Positions 9,664 through 19,700 of a stretch of 64,000 nucleotides of DNA are shown piece after piece. The position numbers were made by a program, and so were the translations under genes. Under the pieces are notes generated by a model. It saw nothing but the letters and a program-made list of their open reading frames with translations, was not told the DNA's origin and made no database searches. Source of the DNA: Prosthecobacter gellanilyticus (GTDB lineage: Bacteria > Verrucomicrobiota > Verrucomicrobiia > Verrucomicrobiales > Verrucomicrobiaceae); contig NZ_BKAG01000008.1 in assembly GCF_007992435.1 (NCBI RefSeq), forward strand, positions 62,001 through 126,000, read 5' to 3'. Position 1 is the first letter of the stretch. The number at the start of each line of letters is the position of its first letter.

Positions 9664-9921
9664 GTTTGGCGGCATAGCTAATGATGGTGGGCATCTCTCT
9701 TCTGCAGTGTCCGAGGGGGATGACCTTGGGGAGTGCGCACAAAGTTGATGCCACGCATTTTTCTGGCTCGACCTGGATCGGCTCAAGGTGACGGAAATTG
9801 CAGCGCTGGCCTAACAGTGAGTGTTTTCACATGTTGATGACACCTCTCAGGTTTGCGAAAATGAAAAGGGAAACACATTTCCTGTAACGTGTGGAGATGG
9901 ATTGCCTAATTAAGTATGGAA

Positions 9922-9955
9922 TGCCGGAGACTCCCGAACTCCCTCCGGCATTTTG
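9922..9955 (+). promoter_or_regulatory. Hairpin plus T run directly before the type III chaperone start
   Basis: TGCCGGAG (9922-9929) pairs perfectly with CTCCGGCA (9943-9950) around a 13-nt loop and is followed by TTTTG. The shape is that of an intrinsic terminator, but the run ends only 7 bases before the ATG at 9962 and about 290 nt after the previous gene. It could end the upstream transcript, act as an attenuator, or hide the ribosome entry region of the chaperone mRNA. No Shine-Dalgarno is visible between stem and start. Confidence 0.55.
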
Positions 9956-9961
9956 ATAACG

Positions 9962-10459
9962 ATGCATTCCTCTCCCGATATTGAAACTCCCCTCGCTGAA
10001 GTCCCCGCAGCACTGGCTTACATCATCGCAGATTTTGGAAATTATGCCGGACTTGAAGGCCTGGCTTTTGATGAGCAGAATCAGATTCATCTGACCTTTG
10101 ACGACATCGAGATCACGATCGAGTTCATCAATGATACGGTCGGACTGATTTTGCAGGCTGTGGTGGGTCCCGTGGATTTGGAGGATGAGGTGTACATGAT
10201 GCGCTGGCTCAATGCCATGAATGGCGCCGGCTTCCGCATCGGGGCAGGGGTGGCGACGCTGGTTCCAGACACGAACACGCTGGTGTGGTCAGACCGCTTG
10301 CTGGCAGAGTCCCTGAGCATCGACAGCCTCCAGGTGGCCTTTGATCGTGCGGTGCATCATGTGCGCGCCTGGCGCGATGCTTTGGATGACGCCGGCAATC
10401 CAGAGCTGGAATCCGCCGATGAGCAGGGCACGAGCCTTGCTGCCATGGTCCGAATCTAA
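9962..10459 (+). CDS. CesT-family type III secretion chaperone (probable)
   Basis: 165 residues, acidic, no signal peptide, close to the size of class I type III secretion chaperones. The pattern fits CesT/InvB-like proteins: an N-terminal helix (PAALAYIIADFGNYAGLEGL), then paired strands (FDEQNQIHLTFDDIEITIEF), a third strand (GLILQAVVG), a helix (MMRWLNAMNG), the strand pair ATLVPDTNTLVWSD, and a C-terminal amphipathic helix ending VRAWRDAL. I chose the ATG at 9962 because the alternative TTG at 9953 overlaps the T run of a hairpin. Such chaperones bind the N-terminal region of a cognate effector in the cytoplasm and usually lie next to it; the gene 20 nt downstream fits. Type III secretion genes are known in Verrucomicrobium spinosum. 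No apparatus genes are in the window. Confidence 0.8.
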   Translation: MHSSPDIETPLAEVPAALAYIIADFGNYAGLEGLAFDEQNQIHLTFDDIEITIEFINDTVGLILQAVVGPVDLEDEVYMMRWLNAMNGAGFRIGAGVATLVPDTNTLVWSDRLLAESLSIDSLQVAFDRAVHHVRAWRDALDDAGNPELESADEQGTSLAAMVRI

Positions 10460-10479
10460 AATCTCTTTCCGCCACCGTC

Positions 10480-11760
10480 ATGAGCAACGTTCAAATTGCG
10501 CCTAACTACAATTCACGTCAGTTTTTGACCCAGTTGAGCGAGGGCTCAAAATCTGACATCGTCGGGTTGAGGCAGGGAGATCAGGGCGACTTTGTGGTCC
10601 GCTCCAAATCGCAGAGCGGCGTGTCCTGGTCCAAGTCCAAAGGCTTCAGCTCCCGGCAGGCCGAGCAGCAGAACCGGGCGACGGCCAAGCAACTTGTTCA
10701 CACTCTTCTGTCGGATCCCTCCATCAACAAAAGAGGTGTCACCGTGGATTCCCCGAAGGCGGAGCAGTTGATCCGGACGATCGGCAACAAGCCTGTGACG
10801 GTGAAAGTGGCTCAACTGCTGGCGGACAACCTGCGCGGTATCCAGAACAACAGCGCCAAAGGTGTGTGGAAAGCGCTCGGCACAAACACGACCAATCCCT
10901 TGCTGAAGGTCGCGCGCTTCACCAAGGCCGTGCTCGGAGGCAACCTGGGACGTGACGAGGATGGCAGCAAGGCCAACGAGATCCATCGCATCAGCAAAGG
11001 CCAGTCCAAGACGGAATACGCGGTGGCCCAGAAAAAGCTCAAGGGAGTCGGTGAGGAGAATAACAACAATAATAACAACGACGTGCAGGCACCTCCGCAG
11101 GAGATGGAACTCGAGGAGATCGTGATGGACCAGGAGCCGCCGACTCCGAAAGGCGAGAATGAGTTCCTCAAAGAACTCCAGAAAAAGGTGGAGCCGCGCC
11201 GCCAGCGCATCGACCAAGGTTTGTCAGGCTCACCCGGATTTGACGGAGCCAAGCAAAGCTCCCCCACCATCACCCAGGGTGAAAAAGACAAGCTGATGAA
11301 GGTGCTCGACGAAGTCCTTCTGGAAGAAGGCGGGGACGACGTGAGTGCTTCAGAAACCGAGCTGAACGAGACACAGATCAATCAGCTCATGAGCGTGCTA
11401 AAGGAGATCGCTCCCGATGGCATCGAGCCCGAGGAAGATCATGAAACCGTGGATCAAAGTTCGCTAGGCCTGCAGCAGACGGGCGAGCAGGAGGAGAGCC
11501 ACATCGACACGATCAAGCCGGACGGCATCAATGACGATGTGCAGGAGGATCTTTCCCACACCTACAGCGTGGAGGACGAGCTCGCCAAACCGCCGGAGCA
11601 TTACGACGATCTGAACTACGTCGATCTCCGTGATCCCAGCCAGGTGAGGTCAGACAGCACCGGACCGAGCCGGGATGAAATCAGCGACTTCGCGGCGATT
11701 CTCAGCGGTCGTCCGCGAAAAAAGGATGTCCAAGAACTCCTCCACAAGCTCACGAACTGA
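10480..11760 (+). CDS. Candidate type III secreted effector, unknown activity
   Basis: 426 residues with no signal peptide or membrane segment. The first 30 residues are rich in Ser, Asn and Gln (MSNVQIAPNYNSRQFLTQLS), as is common for type III export signals. Residues about 30-180 look folded and basic; residues 194-200 are seven consecutive Asn; the remainder is acidic and probably disordered, with short helices (KLMKVLDEVLLEE, INQLMSVLKEIAP) and a C-terminal YDDLNYVDL motif holding two YxxL units. I recognise no catalytic domain. Assignment as effector rests mainly on position: the start lies 20 nt after a CesT-like chaperone, on the same strand. It could instead be a secreted regulator or a needle- or translocon-associated protein. 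Confidence 0.6.
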   Translation: MSNVQIAPNYNSRQFLTQLSEGSKSDIVGLRQGDQGDFVVRSKSQSGVSWSKSKGFSSRQAEQQNRATAKQLVHTLLSDPSINKRGVTVDSPKAEQLIRTIGNKPVTVKVAQLLADNLRGIQNNSAKGVWKALGTNTTNPLLKVARFTKAVLGGNLGRDEDGSKANEIHRISKGQSKTEYAVAQKKLKGVGEENNNNNNNDVQAPPQEMELEEIVMDQEPPTPKGENEFLKELQKKVEPRRQRIDQGLSGSPGFDGAKQSSPTITQGEKDKLMKVLDEVLLEEGGDDVSASETELNETQINQLMSVLKEIAPDGIEPEEDHETVDQSSLGLQQTGEQEESHIDTIKPDGINDDVQEDLSHTYSVEDELAKPPEHYDDLNYVDLRDPSQVRSDSTGPSRDEISDFAAILSGRPRKKDVQELLHKLTN

Positions 11761-11770
11761 TCTTCAGGAT

Positions 11771-11792
11771 TCTCCGGGGCGCTTCCCGGAGA
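11771..11792. terminator. Hairpin between convergent effector and lipoprotein genes
   Basis: TCTCCGGG (11771-11778) pairs perfectly with CCCGGAGA (11785-11792) around a 6-nt loop. It sits in the 39-nt gap between two convergent genes, so it probably ends transcription from both sides, although no T run follows in either direction. Confidence 0.5.
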
Positions 11793-11799
11793 TCATGGA

Positions 11800-12201
11800 T
11801 CAATACGCATACGAGTCGTTGTAGCCGTAATCGTAATCGTCGTCGTAGTCCGGCTGATACGCTGGCTGCGGCGGGTTATAGTAAGCGGGCTGGTAGTAGC
11901 TGTCCTGGCGGCTGGTTTCCATGACCCGGCCTGCCAGGGCGCCCAGCACGCCGCCGAGCGCCGCCCCTTCCAGGCCGCGACCGCTTTGGTGACCGATGAT
12001 GCCGCCCGCGGCCGCACCCAGCAGCGCACCGCCCACCGTCCCCTGCGCTGGAGGTGCATAGCCCCCACCTCCATAACCACCGCCCGGATAACCGCAGGGC
12101 TGATGGTAGGCGCAGCCCGGACCGTAAGGAGCGACAACGCAGGAACTCAGCAGCAGGGCCGAAGCCAGCGGGATCATCGTGAGGAGGCGGAGAGAGGTCA
12201 T
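11800..12201 (-). CDS. Glycine-zipper lipoprotein
   Basis: 133 residues from the ATG at 12201. A longer reading to 12348 exists but would bury the signal peptide. The start gives a lipoprotein signal (MTSLRLLTMIPLASALLLSSC, acylated Cys21), a Gly/Tyr/Pro-rich stretch, then a glycine-zipper segment (about 54-92: GTVGGALLGAAAGGIIG and ALGGVLGALAG) like those of OmpA-type and YMGG/17-kDa surface antigens, and a Tyr/Asp-rich tail (DYDDDYDYGYND). Glycine zippers of this kind insert in or lie along membranes; location is probably the outer membrane. It stands alone, divergent from the phosphatase gene and convergent with the effector gene. Confidence 0.8.
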   Translation of the reverse strand: MTSLRLLTMIPLASALLLSSCVVAPYGPGCAYHQPCGYPGGGYGGGGYAPPAQGTVGGALLGAAAGGIIGHQSGRGLEGAALGGVLGALAGRVMETSRQDSYYQPAYYNPPQPAYQPDYDDDYDYGYNDSYAY

Positions 12202-12376
12202 GGCAAAGAGAGAGTTAGGAGGGCAAAAAAGGGGAGGAACAGCTTTCAGACGCGGCGCTGGCGGATTGATTCGATAGGGAAGGCGAAAATTTTTCCCGAT
12301 GGAGCTTTTTTCCCGGAGCTGAGGACCGCCTCGGATTGACCGCGTCATGCTTCAAGCGTTGAATTGGTGCATCACC

Positions 12377-12913
12377 ATGCGAGTCGGTCTTGTCCGCCAT
12401 TTTCCAGTCTTAGAGCCCCTTCCCACGGGGTGGATGACGGCTGGCGACCTGCACGTATGGCGCCAGAGATATGACGAGGCGGACGTGCGCCCTGCGGCTG
12501 TGGAGGACGAAAGCACCCGCTGGTCCCGCTGCTATGTCAGCAGCATGACCCGTGCCCAGGCGACTGCCCGCGCCATGTGGTCCGGCGAGGCCATCACCCG
12601 TCATGAACTTCGGGAGGTAGAGTTTGCGCCTTTCGCGACAGGCGGGCTGCGTCTGCCAGTCTGGCTCTGGAGCCGGCTGGTCCAGTTAGCGTGGCTGACG
12701 GGGCATTCGTCTCAGCGCTCGCTTCGCGATGACTTTCGCGGACGGGTGCTGGCAGTAGCAGACCTTATTGAGTCTGATAAGGAAGATATTTTGGTCATTT
12801 CCCACGCCGGCATGATGCTTTTTTTAAGCCGGGAACTTCGGAAACGAGGCTTCCGTGGGCCTAAATTGGGGGTGGCTAAGCATGCCCAGATACATATTTT
12901 TGAGAGGCTTTGA
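12377..12913 (+). CDS. Histidine phosphatase superfamily protein
   Basis: 178 residues from the ATG at 12377, which places the catalytic RH motif at residues 7-8 (MRVGLVRHFP), the usual position for the family; an upstream in-frame ATG at 12347 would add ten residues. Further matches are SSMTRAQATARAM (second phosphate-pocket Arg, residue 59), EVEFAPF (acid/base Glu region) and ILVISHAGMM (second catalytic His, residue 143). The RHG signature reads RHF. The substrate cannot be told from the sequence: small cytoplasmic members hydrolyse sugar phosphates, nucleotides or phosphoproteins. It has no operon partner; the pilin cassette begins about 210 nt downstream behind its own likely promoter. 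Confidence 0.82.
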   Translation: MRVGLVRHFPVLEPLPTGWMTAGDLHVWRQRYDEADVRPAAVEDESTRWSRCYVSSMTRAQATARAMWSGEAITRHELREVEFAPFATGGLRLPVWLWSRLVQLAWLTGHSSQRSLRDDFRGRVLAVADLIESDKEDILVISHAGMMLFLSRELRKRGFRGPKLGVAKHAQIHIFERL

Positions 12914-13034
12914 CCTTCATTCTACCGGTGGGCGCCATGCTCCGAAGTAGATGATTTATGCTCATTAGAACATTTAAAACCTCTCACGAAAGCGGCCAGA
13001 GTGCTTCTGAGTGCGTATTTACCATGTATTTAAA

Positions 13035-13064
13035 TTGACGATACCTGCGCCGTCTTGGTATTCT
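13035..13064 (+). promoter_or_regulatory. Candidate sigma-70-type promoter of the cassette
   Basis: TTGACG (13035-13040), an 18-bp spacer and TATTCT (13059-13064) lie 63 nt before the first cassette gene, inside an AT-rich part of the 213-nt gap. It would serve the pilin-like gene and perhaps the giant gene 54 nt after it. Found by eye, without a strength score. Confidence 0.4.
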
Positions 13065-13126
13065 CAACACAAAATCCGGAATTAGGTCCAACACCCACCA
13101 AGCCAACCTCTCCTTCTCAACGTCCC

Positions 13127-13660
13127 ATGAAAACCCCTTCTTTCCCTGCGTTTTCGCGTCGGTTTTCCTCTTTGAAAGCCGGTTTCTCTCTGGTGGAGGT
13201 CGTTCTGGCCGTGGGCATCATGGCTCTTGGCGTGGTCACCATTCTGGGCCTGCTCCCGCATGGTCTGGAGATGTCACGCAAGACCGCCAACGAGCAGGCG
13301 CAGACGCGAATTGTAGACCAGATCACCGGTGAGCTGCAGGCTTCAAGCTGGGCCACCTTGGGGGGCCTCATCGGCCAGGGAGGTGGCAGCTCCATGGTGC
13401 TGCAATATGATGACCAAGGCCTGCGCACACGGGACTCTGCCCTGGCCACCTACATCGCCCGCGTGAGCCTTCAGGATCCCCAGGAAAGCACCACAGGCAT
13501 GCAGATGCCAGGCAATACCGGAGCCCCGACGAACCCCAATCTGCGTCGCGTGAGAATCGAGGTCGCGACCTCTCAGGATCCAAATTTCAATTTCAGCAAC
13601 CCGCCCCCCGCAGCCCCGGTCAAGCGCTTCACCAGCCTGATCGCCAAGATGCGTCCGTGA
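13127..13660 (+). CDS. Verru_Chthon cassette protein B, GspI/PilV-like pseudopilin
   Basis: 177 residues. The ATG at 13127 is chosen over an upstream TTG (13055) because it gives a short basic leader before the prepilin peptidase site: KAG/FSLVEVVLAVGIMALG, with Gly19 at -1, Phe20 at +1 and Glu24 at +5, followed by a 20-residue hydrophobic helix. The following LLPHGLEMSRKTANEQAQTRIVDQ is a typical pilin N-terminal helix. Length and leader are closest to GspI/PilV minor (pseudo)pilins. It is the first gene of the cassette B - giant protein - A - C - D, described as the Verru_Chthon cassette in Verrucomicrobium and Chthoniobacter. The leader before the ATG is pyrimidine-rich with no Shine-Dalgarno. 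Likely inner-membrane anchored, then built into a short pseudopilus. Confidence 0.85.
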   Translation: MKTPSFPAFSRRFSSLKAGFSLVEVVLAVGIMALGVVTILGLLPHGLEMSRKTANEQAQTRIVDQITGELQASSWATLGGLIGQGGGSSMVLQYDDQGLRTRDSALATYIARVSLQDPQESTTGMQMPGNTGAPTNPNLRRVRIEVATSQDPNFNFSNPPPAAPVKRFTSLIAKMRP

Positions 13661-13714
13661 GTGTGAGTTTGTGCCCCCTTTTCAGAGCCTTTTCCCTTTT
13701 TCCCCCTACGTAAT

Positions 13715-16700
13715 ATGAAGCCAATTCTGCGAGCACTAGCCTCCCAGGCTTTAATGGGAGCTGTATTTGTCTCCGTTGCCGGCGCAGGCCTGCTGCTGGT
13801 GGACTCCTCCATGGCCCAAAGCACGATCAATGGGTCCTGGAATGTCAACGGCGGCTCCTGGGGCACCCTGGCAAACTGGTCTTACGCGCAGCCCATGCGG
13901 CCGACTTTGATGACCGTGTCCCTGAACCCGGGCGTCTTGGTCACTGTGATCCGAAAGAACGACAAACTGGATGCTGTCGAGCTGCAGAACGTGCAGGGAG
14001 CTGGCGGCTCCGGTTTCACCAAGACCCCCACCGTGATCGTTTCGGATCCTGGTGCCAACGGCCGCCCTGCCGTGGTCAAGGCCAACCTGGACATTGATGA
14101 CGGCGTGCAGCCTGGCGATACCGGGAAGATCGTCAGTTTCACCGTGGTCGATGAGGGCTATGGCTACACTGCCACGCCCACGGTGACCATCACCCGTGAG
14201 ATTTCTGGACTGGTCGTGACAGACGCAGGATCAGGCTACACCAAGCCACCTCTCATCGAGTTCAACGGCGGCGGCGGTTATGCTTCCAACTCTCCCCCTG
14301 CCGTGGCTTTCCGCGGTGGTCTGGGGGGCGGTGCTTTGGCGACGGCCACCGTGAGTGGCGGAACCGTCCAGACGCCCATCACCATCAACAATCGCGGCAG
14401 TGGTTATTCCAGCCTCAAGCCACCCACGGTGTCGTTTGTCACCACCTCGGGTGGTTCGGGTGCCACCGCGTCGGTGCATCTGGGTGTTTCTGCAGCCAGC
14501 TTTGTCATCAATGGCGGCACCACCCGTTATTCCGTGGCTCCTACAGTCACCATCAGCGCCCCTGCGGGCGGCAGCCCCATCACGGCCACAGCCACGGCGA
14601 ACCTGGATGGCAATGGCGTCGTGACAGGCGTCACCATCACCAACCCTGGTAGAAGTTATACCGGAGCCCCCACCATCAGCTTCACAGGCGGCACGGTTTT
14701 GACTCCAGGCACGAATCCTACCGGCACGGGTGTCGACAATCAGTTTGTGATCGGTGACCTGATCCGCACGGCTGCTGGCTCCGGCTACAGCAATGTGGTG
14801 GTGAACCCTGTGGCCATCCTGTTCACTCAGCCTGCTCCGGACAACGTGGCCGCCGGCACGGCGATTGTCGAAGACGGCCGTGTGGTGGCCGTGGAAATCA
14901 ATGATGGCGGCATTGGCTACACCACAGCTCCCCAGGTTATTTTTGGATTACCCAACCCAAATCCAGCGGGCGTGGTTGGCAATGGTGGTGTCTATGCCAC
15001 CGCTGCCATCGCAGGTGGTGAAGTCACCTCGGTGACGATGAGCGCGGCTCATCCGTCCGTGCCTTCCGGCGGTGGTGCTGGCGGAGCAGCGGCTGTGACG
15101 GCTTTCTCACCTGATCCTGAGGTGGCTAAATTTGGTGCTGTTAGCTCCGTCACGCTGGTGAACAGCGGTCAGGGTTACACATCTATTCCGACCGTGGCGA
15201 TCGGTGCCACCCTGCGTCGTACAGCGACTGCCACGTCGGTGGTCAGCTCTGGCACGGTGACTGCGGTGAATATTGGCAACCACGGCAGTGGTTATATTGC
15301 CACACCTTCGGTGTCTTTCAGCACGGTGCGCTGGCTGGGTTACACCAGCGCCCCTCGAGTCCGGTTCGTCAACAATGGCGTGATGGGCGCGGTGGCCACG
15401 GCCACCCGCAACACGACCACCAACGCCATTACCTCCCTCGCCATCAATGACAACGGTTCGGGATATCCCTCCGCTCCCACGGTTACCATCGTCGGTGGCA
15501 ATGGTACGGGTGCCGCAGCCACGACTACCGTTGCTGGTGGGGTGGTTACCAATGTGATCGTGTCCAACCAAGGTAGCTCGTATGGCGTGGCGCCGACGGT
15601 GATCTTTACCGGCGGTGGAGGCACTGGCGCCAAGGGCACGGCCAATATTGTGGGTGGTCGTGTGATCTCCATCACGCTGACCAGTCCTGGATCTGGGTAC
15701 ACCTCGGCACCCAGTGTGGGCATCATCGCCGGGGACGTGGCAGATCCTGCCACCGCCACGGCCAGCATCACTGGCGGACGCGTGACCGCACTGAACCTGA
15801 CGTATGGCGGCTCGGGTTACACAGGCACACCGACTGTGGTCTTCACCACGGGAGGCGTGACTTTCCCCACCGCCGCAGCCACCGTGGCCGCTGGCCGCCT
15901 CAGCCGCATCACCCTGACTTATCCAGGCAGCGGCCACAGCACACCTCCAGTCCCGAACATGACAGGGGGAACGATCACCGGGGGCGTGCAGGGCACCGCC
16001 GCCACCACCATTACGGGGGGCAAGGTCAACGACGCTATCACCATCGTGACACCGGGCGGCGCTGATCCTGCGCTGGCCACTGCGGTGATGGCACCCAATG
16101 GCACGGTGGACTCCATCAATCTCACCAGTGGCGGCAGCGGTTACCTGAGTGCTCCGCTGGTCACGATTGCCGATCCTACAGGCGTCAACACGCCGGTGAT
16201 GCTGGCACCGGGCGGCCAGGGTTCGTTCGTGCAGTTCAACCGTGATATTGGCGGCAACAGCACGATCACTCTGGAAGATGCGCGAGTTGTCGGTTCGTTG
16301 TCCGTGGGTGACACGGGCGCTGAAGACTACATTTTCAATGCCGGCACCGGTGGTTCTGACAGCTTCCTCGCTTTCAGCATGGGAGCCATCGGGGGTGGTA
16401 AATCCTTCCTCACCAAGATCCAGGGTGACCAGGATGTCATCAATGCGCCGCTCATCCTGATGGATGAATTGAATGCCCGTATCAACGCCGGCCGTCTGAC
16501 CCTGGCAGGTGGCGTCACAGGTTCCGGATCCCTGGTGCTTTCAGGCAACTCCGTCCTCACGGTCCGCGGTGTGGCTCCCACAAGTAATCTTGTGGATCTC
16601 TGGCTCTGGAACCGCAGCACCACCAACGCGGGTGCGCAGATTGAGCTGGGCGTCCAGGGTGGTCCTGGTTTTGACACCATCCGCCTGGGTAATGCCAGCA

Positions 16701-19700
16701 TGGGAACGGGAGGTCACGCGGTGCTGCAATTGCTGGAGAACCGCGGCTCCGGTCTCGCCGATCCTTCGCCTTTCCTGGACCAGATCAACGACAATGCCCG
16801 CATCGTTGTTGACGCTGTCACGAACCGCTGGGGCTACTTCAAGCTCATGGGTGGTGATGAAACCATCGGCAGCATTCAGGATGTCGGCAATGCTCTCGTG
16901 CTGGAAAACATGGAAGGTGAGACCATCAACACCGACGCCGTCCTGACCTTGGGCGGAGACAACCTGGACTCCTTCATTGGCGGCTTCATCCGCAACCGCT
17001 CCGGAGGCAGCGGGGCTGGCACGCTGGGCCTGACCAAGAACGGTACCGGAAGTCTGACCCTGCTCGGCGGGAACATCACCTACACGGGAGACACCGTTCT
17101 CAACGACGGCATTCTTCGTCTGATCAACACCACGAATTTCAACAGCCGCATTGTCTCGGTCACGGGAACCAAGATCGAGGTCGAAACCACCACGGGCGTC
17201 AATTTCGACAACGATGTGAATGGTGATTCATCCTTCCGCAAGCTGGGAGCCAGCTCCCTGAGTTTCAACAGCGGTCAGATGTCCCTGGACGACTTTTTCA
17301 TGACCGCCGGTTCGGTGACCATGCGTGGCGGTGCTTCCAGCCTGCGTGGCGGTGAGAACATCATTGAGAAAGGCCTCGTCGTCCGGGGAGACAATGGCGC
17401 TGACAAGTCCGTGCGCATCGCCGACAGCCTTTCGGTGGGCTTTGTGCAGGCTGAAGGCCGCTTTGGTCAGGCTGGCAGCCAGTTCAACGTGTTTGGTGAG
17501 CGTCTGGGGGTGAGCAACCGCGGCTACTATCGTGAAGGTGTGATCGAGTCCTCGGGCGCCATTGAGATCTCCAACATGCTGCTTCGTCTGGTGCCCTCCA
17601 ACATCACGGACAACCGTGTGGTGGCCAATACCACGACTGGCAGCACAAGTCTCACGCTGAATGACGTCAACAACCTGCTGGTGGGTTCTGTTCTCATTCT
17701 CGCCAGCACTGAGTCTCCGGAGGCAAACCTGCGCAACATCCCCCAGGACACCCGCATTGAGTCGGTGAACTTGGTGACCCGCACGGTTACCTTGACCAAA
17801 AGCGTGAAGCTGGTCGCCGGCACGAACGTGTCCTTCGTTTACTCGAGCAATACCGATGGCGCGGTCCGCGGTGAGTCGCTCAACTTTGCGGACGTGGTCT
17901 TCGACGGCCGCCGGTTCCTGGCCGTGACCTCGAAAGGCACGATTCATTCATCCCTGAACGGCAGCATCTGGACCCAGGTGTATGAGGACCCGCTTGGACA
18001 GCCTCTGGAAAGCCTCTCCTGGACGGGTGAGCGTTATGTGGCGGTGGGTGTGCTGGGGCGTGTCGTGACTTCCGGCGCAGGTAATGCCTGGACTGTTCAA
18101 AGCACCGGAGTCTCCACCGCGCTGCGTGGTGTCACTGGCACCGACGTCGCGTTCACAGGGAACCTCGTCAATGGATCCTCCACAGTCACCAACGTGGCGA
18201 ACGGCGCCAGCTTCCTCCCCGGCATGACCATCATCGGCAATGCCACAGCTCCGGACTCCCGCATCCTTTCTGCCACGGTCACAGGTGCCAATGTGTCCGT
18301 CGTCCTGGATGGTCCTGCCGTGGCAGCGGGAACGGAAGTGGATTTCAGCTACTTCCGCGGCACCACGGTGATCACCCCGGCAGCCAGTGCCAGCACCGTC
18401 ACTAATGTCCGCACGGCTCAGTTTGTGCCCACCGGAATCGTGCTGACCAGCAGCCAGAACAACGCCATTCCCAACGGCGCGACGGTCCTGTCTGTCAATG
18501 GCCCCACCAGCAGGGTCACCATGAGCCAGAACATCACCGCCAGTTCGTCGTCTCCAGTGGACCTTTTCACCATGATCGGTGACACCACCCTGGGCTCAGA
18601 AGTCATCACCAACGTTTCCAACACCTCGGGTCTGGCCGTGGGGATGGTCATCAAAGGCACAGGTATTCCTTCCAACACACGGGTGACCGCTTTCAATGCC
18701 ACTGCGGGCACCATCACGGTGAACATCAAGCTCCCGGTCACCCGCCCGGCCACGGCGCTCAGTATTTTCACTGGTCGTCTTGTGAGCGGCAGCGCGGTGA
18801 TTGAAGACGTGACCTCAGCTACCGCTTTCACGGCTAACATGACTGCTCGTGGCCGCCTGCTTCCTGCGAACACCCGCGTGGTCGCCAGCACCGCCAGCAC
18901 CCTCACCCTCAACAACAATGCCTCTGCCACGGCGACTCCCGCCTCCCTGCAGGCCGTGAAGACGGTGATGGCACGCACAGGTGACTTCTCCTCCGGCAGT
19001 GTGACGGTCAACAACGTCTCGGACACCACGGGTCTCGTTCAGGGCATGCCGGTTTCTGCTCCGAACGTCATTCCTGCGGGCACGGTGATCCAGACGGTTT
19101 CGGCAAATTCCATCACGCTTTCCCAGGCGGCCATTGCCAGCCCGGTGATACAGTCTTTCAATGCTGGGTTTGACCTGATCGCCGTGGGTGATGACGGCCG
19201 TATCCTGGCCTCTGCCACGGGAGCCACGGACACATGGGTGCCTCTGACCTCAGGAATCACCCGTGATCTCAATGCCATCACCTGGAACGGCACACGCTTT
19301 GCCGCCGTGGGTGACAACAGTGAGATCCTCGTCTCCACCACCGGCCTGACCTGGGCACGCCAGACACCTCCGCTGGCCACTTCTGAGAACGTCATCATCA
19401 GCCAGGATTCGGTAAACAATACCATCAGCTTGAACAACAGTTCCACGGTTACTTCCACAGGAGGAAGCTTTGCGGGCTACAAAGGGAACACGGTGGGTTC
19501 GATCAACCAGGCGGGTCAGAATAATACTGCAACCGCAGTGATCGGCGGCATCACGGGAATTCACATTCTGCGCCCCAACCTCCAGATCTTCTCACTCAAC
19601 GGCCTGCAGGCGGGTGTCACGGTGCGGAGTGTGGACACGGCGGCCAACACCATGAGAATGTGGTCACCTGCCACGGCTACCATCACCGCCGCGCCCATCC

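Noticed and set aside
12202-12348. Longer start for the glycine-zipper protein
   Set aside because: It would place 49 residues before a clear lipoprotein signal peptide.
13055-13126. TTG start for the cassette B protein
   Set aside because: It would put 24 extra residues ahead of the prepilin leader and starts inside the likely promoter; the ATG at 13127 gives a normal leader.
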